Source of the DNA: Clostridiaceae bacterium
GTDB lineage: Bacteria > Bacillota > Clostridia > UMGS1883 > JAAYMJ01
Assembly: GCA_012521455.1 (NCBI GenBank)
Contig: JAAYMJ010000187.1
Location: 1-12,547 of the forward strand
Reading direction: 5' to 3'
Length of the DNA stretch: 12,547 nt
The notes beneath the pieces are model-generated. The model had not been told where the DNA came from, did not search any database, and was given only the letters and a program-made list of their open reading frames with translations. Both the position numbers and the translations under genes were made by a program. Shown piece after piece: positions 7,618 through 12,547 of this stretch; position 1 is the stretch's first letter; the number at the start of each line of letters is the position of its first letter.

Positions 7618-8392
7618 TAAAATGTTTTTGGATAAAAAGGGGCAAAAGGTTTTCATCCCCTTTATCACCGCGGGGGACCCTGATATTGGCACAACCATGG
7701 ATTTAGTCTTTGCCATGGAAGAGGCGGGCGCCGACTTAATCGAGCTGGGGGTACCCTTTTCCGACCCCATTGCGGAAGGCCCCGTTATTCAGGAGGCAAA
7801 CGCAAGGGCGCTAAAAAACGGGGTGAATTTGGATATAATCTTTGACGCGGTTGGGAAAATCAGAAAAAAAAGCCAAATCCCCCTTGTGTTTTTAATGTAT
7901 TATAACAGCCTCTTTAAATACGGGCTTGAAAGGTTTTTTAAAGCCTGCAAGGAATATGGGATTGACGGGGTAATTATCCCTGATTTGCCCTATGAGGAAT
8001 CTGGCGAAATAGCGGAATATGAAGAAAAGTACAATGTGTACCAGATATCACTAATTTCCCCCACAAGCCATGACAGGATTGAAAAAATCGCAAAATCCGC
8101 CAAAGGGTTTTTGTACTGCGTGTCCTCTTTGGGGGTAACGGGCGCACGCGATAAATTTGAAACGGACTTTAAGGCGTTTTTTGATGAGATAAATAAGTAC
8201 GCCAAAATCCCAAAATGTTTGGGCTTTGGTATTAAAGATGAAACGCAGGCTAAGCTTTTGAGGGAATACGCCGACGGAATAATTGTGGGAAGCGCGGTGG
8301 TTGCGCTGATTAAAGAGGGGAAAGATAAGGAAGAAAAAATACGCTTGGTAAAAGAATATGTATCCAAAATGGCAAAAGCCACAAAGGAGTAA
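7604..8392 (+). CDS. trpA: Tryptophan synthase alpha chain
   Basis: TrpA cleaves indole-3-glycerol phosphate and channels the indole to TrpB. The 262-residue (beta/alpha)8 protein has the catalytic Glu47 (Glu49 in Salmonella) in '[11 protein letters not shown]'. The second catalytic acid, Asp60 of Salmonella in 'SDPLADGP', is Glu58 here ('SDPIAEGP', codon 7775-7777). I believe this AEGP form also occurs in other clostridial TrpA proteins, but I could not check it. Other family parts, such as '[13 protein letters not shown]', '[11 protein letters not shown]', 'SSLGVTGAR' and 'GFGIKDETQ', are normal. The start is within the end of trpB, so translation is coupled; its SD is weak (GGGGGTAGAG). 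It is the last trp gene and is followed by a terminator. Confidence 0.96.
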   Translation: MNRIDKMFLDKKGQKVFIPFITAGDPDIGTTMDLVFAMEEAGADLIELGVPFSDPIAEGPVIQEANARALKNGVNLDIIFDAVGKIRKKSQIPLVFLMYYNSLFKYGLERFFKACKEYGIDGVIIPDLPYEESGEIAEYEEKYNVYQISLISPTSHDRIEKIAKSAKGFLYCVSSLGVTGARDKFETDFKAFFDEINKYAKIPKCLGFGIKDETQAKLLREYADGIIVGSAVVALIKEGKDKEEKIRLVKEYVSKMAKATKE

Positions 8393-8421
8393 GCGTTATA
8401 AAAACGGGGTATTGCCCGTGT

Positions 8422-8455
8422 AAAATGCCGTATGGGTTCACATGCGGCATTTTTT
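8422..8455 (+). terminator. Intrinsic terminator of the trp operon
   Basis: A 13-bp stem (8422-8434 with 8441-8453, one G-U pair) with a 6-base loop ends in a run of six T (8450-8455). It starts 30 bases after the trpA stop. A smaller hairpin (ACGGG 8404-8408, CCCGT 8415-8419) lies just before it. Confidence 0.88.
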
Positions 8456-8514
8456 GTGTCAAAGCATTATACCTTGTTTACCCGTTACATAATAAACGCA
8501 AAAATACAAATAAT

Positions 8515-8543
8515 AAGGCTGCAAAAAATTGCAACCTTTTTTT
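8515..8543 (+). terminator. Second terminator-like hairpin, just before the glycosyltransferase gene
   Basis: Bases 8515-8524 and 8529-8538 pair over ten positions with one C-A mismatch, closing an AAAA loop. A seven-T run (8537-8543) follows and overlaps the end of the stem. It ends 19 bases before the next start codon. It may be a back-up terminator for trp or an attenuator in the leader of the next gene. I see no convincing consensus promoter in 8456-8514. Confidence 0.55.
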
Positions 8544-8562
8544 GTTTTGCGGTGGGATAAAA

Positions 8563-9900
8563 ATGGTGAAAGTTATAAATAAACTCTGCACGGCGTTTTT
8601 TGTATTTGCGCTTGCATTGAGCTTTTCCTATCTTATTTTAGAAGGTAAAATTTTAGGGATTTTATTTTTTTCCCTTTTTTTTGTTTTGCAAATTAACGCC
8701 AAAAAAATATTAAAGCCTTTAGGGGAGGGGGCGTATCTTGCCTTAATCCTTGCCTGCGCCTTTGCCATCCGCTTGATTTTTGCCATTTTTGTAAACCCCG
8801 CCCCCGAGTCCGATTTTTTAACATATTATAATTTAGCAAAAGCATTATCACAAGGCAAAACCCAATATAACGAATATATCGCCCTCTTTCCCCATGTAAT
8901 AGGGTATCCCACAATCCTTTCCTTTTTCTTTACACTGTTTGGGGATAAACTCATTGTAGCTAAAATATTAAACGTAATTTCCCAGACGGCAACGGTTTAT
9001 TTAGTTTATAAAATCACTGAAAAAGTAAACCCCAAAGGGAAAAGGTGCGCCGCGGCCTTTTTGGCCTTTTGCCCCAATTTAATCTATCCCGTGTCCCTTG
9101 TTGCAACTGAAAATTTCCACATTTTCTTTTTGGCTTTGTCAATTTATTTATACCTTATTAATAAAAAAAGGGCGGCGTTTTATATCTTAAGCGGCTTATT
9201 TTTTGCCCTTTCAAATTTCATAAGGCCTGTTTCAATCATCTTTATAGCTTCAATCCTGATTTACGAGTTTTTGCGCTACAGGATGAATTTTAAAAGAATT
9301 GTGAATTTGTTTTTATTGCTTATATCCTTTTTTGCGGCATTTAGCGCCTTAAACTATTACACGGAAAAAAGAATAGGGCAAAGCTGCGCGAAAAACAGCT
9401 TCGGCTATAACCTTTATGTGGGGCTAAACCATGAAAGCATGGGAATGTGGAACGAAGAAGACGCGAAAACATTTGACAGTTTATCAAAGAAAAACTCCCC
9501 CCAAAACGTACACAACATATTTATTAAAAAAAGCATAGAAAGGTTTTTTGACATAAAAACCATCCCCCTTTTATTTAAAAAGCAGGTGATAATGTGGGCG
9601 GATGAGGGCTATTTTGCATGGTGGGATAAGCTTCCCTTTATATTTTTCATCCTCGCCCAAAGCTATTATGTCTCAATTTTTTCCCTTTGCGCCCTAAATC
9701 TGATAAAAAACAAGTCGGATAATGGGCAAATTTTGTTTTTTGAAATTGTCATAATTTTGACAGTTTTGTCTTTTACCCTGCTTGAAGCCCAGGGCAGATA
9801 CCGCCTTTACCTGTATTTGGCATTTTGCACAATTTCTTCAGGATTTTTTTGGCATAAAAACTTAAAAAATAATGAAAAAATTTTAAAAAAAGTATTGTAA
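8563..9900 (+). CDS. Polytopic membrane glycosyltransferase, GT-C fold (GT39/PMT_2-like)
   Basis: The protein is hydrophobic with about ten or more membrane segments over 445 residues. Near the N-terminus it has the GT-C layout: membrane helix, 'FAIRLIFAIF', then an outer-face loop 'PESDFLTYYNLAKALSQG' with Asp84 as the likely catalytic Asp. Near the end is 'LEAQGRYRLYLYL', common in bacterial PMT_2/ArnT-like enzymes. Such proteins move sugars from polyprenyl-phosphate donors to cell-surface acceptors; donor and acceptor here are unknown. I chose ATG 8563 with GGTGGG at 8551-8556. The longer frame from ATG 8425 starts inside the trp terminator and adds a segment unlike the family. The base composition is more AT-rich than the trp genes, as expected for a membrane protein. 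No terminator follows; the stop codon is inside the -35 box of the mraZ promoter. Confidence 0.78.
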   Translation: MVKVINKLCTAFFVFALALSFSYLILEGKILGILFFSLFFVLQINAKKILKPLGEGAYLALILACAFAIRLIFAIFVNPAPESDFLTYYNLAKALSQGKTQYNEYIALFPHVIGYPTILSFFFTLFGDKLIVAKILNVISQTATVYLVYKITEKVNPKGKRCAAAFLAFCPNLIYPVSLVATENFHIFFLALSIYLYLINKKRAAFYILSGLFFALSNFIRPVSIIFIASILIYEFLRYRMNFKRIVNLFLLLISFFAAFSALNYYTEKRIGQSCAKNSFGYNLYVGLNHESMGMWNEEDAKTFDSLSKKNSPQNVHNIFIKKSIERFFDIKTIPLLFKKQVIMWADEGYFAWWDKLPFIFFILAQSYYVSIFSLCALNLIKNKSDNGQILFFEIVIILTVLSFTLLEAQGRYRLYLYLAFCTISSGFFWHKNLKNNEKILKKVL

Positions 9901-9923
9901 ATAAATTTCATTTAGGTTAAAAT
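9895..9923 (+). promoter_or_regulatory. Candidate promoter of the mraZ/dcw operon
   Basis: TTGTAA (9895-9900) and TAAAAT (9918-9923) are separated by exactly 17 bases. The -35 box contains the stop codon of the glycosyltransferase gene. Transcription would start near 9930, directly before the repeat array. An alternative -10 is TATAAA (9929-9934), with a poorer -35. Confidence 0.55.
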
Positions 9924-9931
9924 TACTTTAT

Positions 9932-9971
9932 AAAGTGGTTTAAAGTGGAGTAAAGTGTAACGAAGTGGAGG
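9932..9971 (+). promoter_or_regulatory. MraZ-type operator: four direct repeats with 10-bp period
   Basis: Four head-to-tail 10-base units are seen: AAAGTGGTTT (9932), AAAGTGGAGT (9942), AAAGTGTAAC (9952) and GAAGTGGAGG (9962). MraZ proteins are known to bind short tandem repeats with about one helical turn period before their own gene (TGGGN in E. coli, AAAGTGKCWN in Mollicutes). The spacing, position and AAAGTG core match this. The last unit runs into the mraZ SD (GGAGG 9967-9971), so binding at the DNA would cover the end of the leader. Confidence 0.82.
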
Positions 9972-9979
9972 TGGCATGG

Positions 9980-10411
9980 TTGTTAGCAGGTGAATACAGG
10001 CACTCTGTGGACGCAAAAGGCAGGATAATCATGCCATCAAAATTCCGCGAAGAACTAGGCGAATCTTTTGTCGTAACAAAGGGGTTTGAAGGCTGCCTTG
10101 TGGCGTATTCCAACGAAGAATGGGAGAAATTTGTTGAAAAATTGCGCACACTGCCTGAAAACCAAAAGAACGTAAGAAGATTGTTAAGGATACTCTTATC
10201 GGGCGCCTCTACCGTGGAAGTGGACAAGCAGGGAAGACTGCTTTTGCCGCAGAACTTAAGGGAGGCGGCCAACATTACCAAAGAAGTTACCATCATCGGG
10301 GTTTTAAATAAAGTTGAAATCTGGGACAGCGAAGCATGGCAAAGATACACTGAAGATGAAGAAGGCTTGTCCTTAGAAGACGCGGCTGAATCCATAGATA
10401 TGCTCTTTTAA
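9980..10411 (+). CDS. mraZ: Transcriptional regulator MraZ
   Basis: MraZ is a ring-forming DNA-binding protein with two AbrB-like SpoVT/MraZ domains that regulates the division and cell wall cluster. Both copies of the DxxGR motif are visible: DAKGR (11-15) with 'MPSKFREELG', and DKQGR (82-86) with 'LLPQNLREAA'. I chose the TTG start at 9980, eight bases after GGAGG, because it yields the usual 143 residues beginning 'MLAGEYRHSVDAKGR'. The longer GTG 9965 start would place the SD inside the coding region. It is the first gene of the dcw cluster and lies 12 bases before rsmH. Confidence 0.95.
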   Translation: MLAGEYRHSVDAKGRIIMPSKFREELGESFVVTKGFEGCLVAYSNEEWEKFVEKLRTLPENQKNVRRLLRILLSGASTVEVDKQGRLLLPQNLREAANITKEVTIIGVLNKVEIWDSEAWQRYTEDEEGLSLEDAAESIDMLF

Positions 10412-10423
10412 GGATGGTGCGGT

Positions 10424-11350
10424 ATGGATTTTAGTCATGTGAGTGTACTTTTAAAAGAAAGCATAGAACTTTTAAACATAAAGCCCGGCGGCATATACTT
10501 TGACCTGACTTTAGGCGGCGGGGGCCACAGCCTTGAGATACTAAAGCGGGGCGGCCGCGTGGTAGGGATTGACCAGGATACCGCCGCAATCCGCGCGTCG
10601 GAAGAAAGGCTAAAAGAATACAGCGAAAATTTAACATTAGTGCATGATAATTTTAAAAATTTAAAAACAATAGCAAAAAACCTAAACATTGATAAAGCCG
10701 ACGGGATAATTGCCGATTTAGGGGTGTCATCACACCAGCTTGACGAAGCCCAGCGGGGGTTTTCATATATGCAAGACGCCCCCTTGGATATGAGGATGGA
10801 CCAAAGCCGGGATTTTTCGGCCTATGATGTAGTGAATTTTTACAGCGAAGATGAACTTTACCGGATTATTAAGGAATACGGCGAAGAAAAGTGGGCAAAA
10901 CGGATTGCGGAATTTATCGTAAACGAAAGAAAGGACAAAGAAATCAAGACCACTTTTGAGCTTGTCAAAATCATAAAAAAAGCAATCCCCAAAGGGGCAA
11001 GGATTGACGGGCCCCACCCTGCGAAAAGGACTTTTCAGGCAATAAGGATTGAAGTAAACGGTGAGCTTGACGCGCTGAAGGAAATCATCATAGACGCGGT
11101 GGATTTGCTAAATACAGGCGGCAGGATAGCTGTAATAACCTTTCATTCTTTGGAAGACAGGATTGTCAAAGATGAATTTAAAAAGCTTCAAAAGGGCTGC
11201 ACATGCCCGCCCAATTTTCCGGTTTGTGTTTGCGAGCTTGAGCCAAAGCTAAAGATTATCACAAAAAAACCAATTACGGCTGATGAAAAAGAATTGGAAG
11301 AAAATCACCGCGCAAGGAGCGCAAAGCTGAGAGTAGCGGAAAAAATATAG
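10424..11350 (+). CDS. rsmH: 16S rRNA (cytosine-1402 N4)-methyltransferase
   Basis: RsmH (MraW) uses S-adenosylmethionine to methylate N4 of C1402 in the 16S rRNA decoding site. The 308-residue length is normal. The SAM loop GGGGHS is at 31-36, followed by '[11 protein letters not shown]'. Also clear are '[18 protein letters not shown]', 'APLDMRMD', '[18 protein letters not shown]' and the Cys-rich '[13 protein letters not shown]' seen in Firmicute members. It starts at ATG 10424 after AAGGATGG (10410-10417) and is co-transcribed with mraZ. Confidence 0.97.
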   Translation: MDFSHVSVLLKESIELLNIKPGGIYFDLTLGGGGHSLEILKRGGRVVGIDQDTAAIRASEERLKEYSENLTLVHDNFKNLKTIAKNLNIDKADGIIADLGVSSHQLDEAQRGFSYMQDAPLDMRMDQSRDFSAYDVVNFYSEDELYRIIKEYGEEKWAKRIAEFIVNERKDKEIKTTFELVKIIKKAIPKGARIDGPHPAKRTFQAIRIEVNGELDALKEIIIDAVDLLNTGGRIAVITFHSLEDRIVKDEFKKLQKGCTCPPNFPVCVCELEPKLKIITKKPITADEKELEENHRARSAKLRVAEKI

Positions 11351-11368
11351 CATATGAGGTGTTAGCCC

Positions 11369-11857
11369 ATGTTGTATGATACCTACGGCACCAGCGCGAG
11401 GGTATTGGAAAACGAACCGATAAGCGTAAAACCTTATGAAGAAAGCGAAAAGCTAAAGAGAATAAGAAGGCAGCGGGAAATCAGGGCCAAAAAAATGAAG
11501 GCGAAAGTCGTAATAGGGATTATTTCCTTTGGCCTTATTACTTTTCTTATGATTCTGCAAAACGCCATGATTAACGACCAATTTAACAGGCTCAACAGTT
11601 TAAGGAAGGAATATGAAAATATTAAAAACGAAGTGGATTTGTTGAGAATTCAAATTGAAAAGCAAGTGGATTTAAGCAAGGTTGAGGAAGTGGCATATGG
11701 GAAGCTGGGCATGCAAAAGCCCGACAGGTCCCAGATTGTTTACATAAACGTAAATGAAAAAGACATATGCGAAGTAATTGAAGACGAAAGCAAAGTACAG
11801 GTGGCACTAAACAGCATAATGCAAAAGATTCAAAGCGTACTGGAATATTTGTATTAA
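11369..11857 (+). CDS. ftsL: FtsL-like cell division protein
   Basis: This 162-residue bitopic protein has a basic cytoplasmic N-terminal part (KLKRIRRQREIRAKKMKAK, to about 46), one membrane helix (about 47-65) and an outer heptad-like segment (about 66-105, 'NRLNSLRKEYENIKNEVDL'). It then has 'VEEVAYGKLGMQKPDRSQI', a typical FtsL ending. FtsL joins FtsB/DivIC and FtsQ/DivIB at the septum and helps activate FtsW and its PBP. Sequence conservation in this family is low, so the call depends on topology and on its place between rsmH and the PBP gene. The start ATG 11369 has AGGTG seven bases before it. Confidence 0.85.
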   Translation: MLYDTYGTSARVLENEPISVKPYEESEKLKRIRRQREIRAKKMKAKVVIGIISFGLITFLMILQNAMINDQFNRLNSLRKEYENIKNEVDLLRIQIEKQVDLSKVEEVAYGKLGMQKPDRSQIVYINVNEKDICEVIEDESKVQVALNSIMQKIQSVLEYLY

Positions 11858-11877
11858 TTAGTGATTATACATTTATT

Positions 11878-11939
11878 ACGGGACAAATTTTTGGGGGAGT
11901 AATTATGTTACTCTCCCAATTTAATATAATATTTCCCGT
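11878..11939 (+). other. Nested inverted repeats and possible -10 box between ftsL and the PBP gene
   Basis: An inner 12-bp stem (11891-11902 with 11908-11919, one G-U pair, loop TTATG) lies inside an outer 6-bp inverted repeat (ACGGGA 11878-11883, TCCCGT 11934-11939) followed by TTTT. A perfect TATAAT (11925-11930) lies between them, but the -35 region 16-17 bases upstream is weak (ATTATG or TTATGT). This may be a partial terminator, a processing site or a second promoter for the PBP gene. Confidence 0.5.
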
Positions 11940-11969
11940 TTTAATGTGTTGACGGAAAGGATTGATAAA

Positions 11970-12547
11970 ATGGCAACCGGCACAAAAAACATAAAAAGAA
12001 GAATGACAGCCTTGTTTGCCATATTTTCCCTATGCATTATGCTTTTAATTTCAAGGCTTTTTTATTTGCAGATAATTAAGGGCCCGCAGCTAAAGCAGGA
12101 AGCCTTTGAGCAGCAGACCAGGGACAGCATTATAAGCCCAAAGCGGGGGACAATCTATGACAGAAACCGCAAGGTTCTAGCCCAAAGCGCCACTGCGGAA
12201 ACTGTAACGGTAAGCCCCAGGGAAGTGGCGGAAAAAGAGGACCCACAAGAGGTCGCAAAAGCGCTTTCTGAAATACTTGGCCTAAACTATGACGATGTAT
12301 ATAAAAAGGTAACGCAAAACACAAGCTATGTAATAATCAAAAAAAAGATAGACAAAGAATTGGCTGATAAAATCAGGGAACTAAACTTTACAGGAGTGAA
12401 TTTGATAGAGGACTCAAAGCGCTATTACCCCTACGGCAAATTTGCCTCCCATACAATCGGGTTTACGGGGACCGACGACCAGGGGCTTGAAGGCTTGGAG
12501 GCAGTGTTAGACAGCGTTTTAGCAGGAACCCCCGGAAGGATACAAAG
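11970..12547 (+). CDS. Class B penicillin-binding protein, PBP2/SpoVD-like (3' end outside window)
   Basis: The open frame runs from ATG 11970 off the end of the window (192 codons seen). AAAGGA (11956-11961) lies eight bases before the start. The N-terminus has a basic stretch, one membrane helix (about 12-33) and then the class B PBP signature RGTIYDRNRKVLA (59-71). A dimerisation/pedestal domain follows, with 'SKRYYPYGKFASHTIGFTG' and 'GLEGLEAVLD'. The transpeptidase domain with SxxK, SxN and KTG is beyond the window. Such proteins cross-link peptidoglycan at the septum with FtsW. From what is visible it could be the division PBP (pbpB/ftsI) or the sporulation protein spoVD; these are often adjacent in Firmicute dcw clusters. 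Confidence 0.93.
   Translation, partial: MATGTKNIKRRMTALFAIFSLCIMLLISRLFYLQIIKGPQLKQEAFEQQTRDSIISPKRGTIYDRNRKVLAQSATAETVTVSPREVAEKEDPQEVAKALSEILGLNYDDVYKKVTQNTSYVIIKKKIDKELADKIRELNFTGVNLIEDSKRYYPYGKFASHTIGFTGTDDQGLEGLEAVLDSVLAGTPGRIQ

Noticed and set aside
8425..8562. N-terminal extension of the glycosyltransferase from ATG 8425
   Set aside because: This segment covers both terminator hairpins, has no SD and adds a sequence unlike the family; ATG 8563 has a usable SD and begins a typical membrane N-terminus.
9965..9979. GTG 9965 as the mraZ start
   Set aside because: It would place the SD GGAGG inside the gene and add five residues not typical of MraZ; TTG 9980 gives the standard N-terminus and length.
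1..12547. CRISPR array, insertion sequence, phage or defence system
   Set aside because: No spaced repeats of CRISPR size, transposase, integrase or terminal inverted repeats were seen; gene content is biosynthetic and cell-division core.

Overview
The window looks like chromosome from an anaerobic, Clostridia-type Bacillota. The reasons are the gene families (MraZ-RsmH-FtsL-SpoVD-like PBP order, a classic Firmicute trp operon), strong AGGAGG-type ribosome binding sites, consensus sigma-A promoters and moderately AT-rich DNA. I cannot name a genus. All genes I can support lie on the + strand.

Layout. (1) Bases 1-1698 hold the 3' part of a clan GH-A glycoside hydrolase of agarase/GH42-like type, closed by a strong hairpin terminator. 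(2) Bases 1820-8392 are a complete trpEGDCFBA operon, the whole route from chorismate to tryptophan, with genes overlapping or spaced by a few bases. It has a perfect TTGACA-N17-TATAAT promoter and a leader of about 130 nt. The leader carries a row of GAG/UAG triplets about 5 nt apart, then an antiterminator and a competing intrinsic terminator. This is the layout of a TRAP (MtrB) attenuator, as in Bacillus subtilis, rather than the T-box usual for clostridial trp operons. (3) trpE, the first gene, is split by one in-frame TAA at codon 104, with 386 intact sense codons after it. The operon is therefore intact except for its committing enzyme, unless the stop is a sequence error or is suppressed. 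(4) After trpA come two terminator-like hairpins and then a membrane glycosyltransferase of the GT-C (GT39/PMT_2-like) type. (5) Bases 9895-12547 are the start of the division and cell wall (dcw) cluster: mraZ, rsmH, ftsL and a class B penicillin-binding protein that runs off the window. Four tandem AAAGTGG-type repeats with a 10-bp period sit just before mraZ and fit a MraZ autoregulatory operator.

How it works together. TrpE/TrpG would make anthranilate, TrpD, TrpC and TrpF convert it to indole-3-glycerol phosphate, and TrpA/TrpB finish tryptophan. When tryptophan is plentiful, a TRAP-like protein would coat the triplets, free the terminator arm and stop transcription before trpE. The terminator's 3' arm also contains the trpE Shine-Dalgarno sequence, so translation would be blocked in the same state. 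The dcw genes form a separate unit, probably repressed by its own first product. The most notable points are the TRAP-type leader, the trpE nonsense codon, the MraZ repeat array and an Asp-to-Glu change at a catalytic position of TrpA. I found no CRISPR array, insertion sequence, tRNA, rRNA or other sign of a mobile system.
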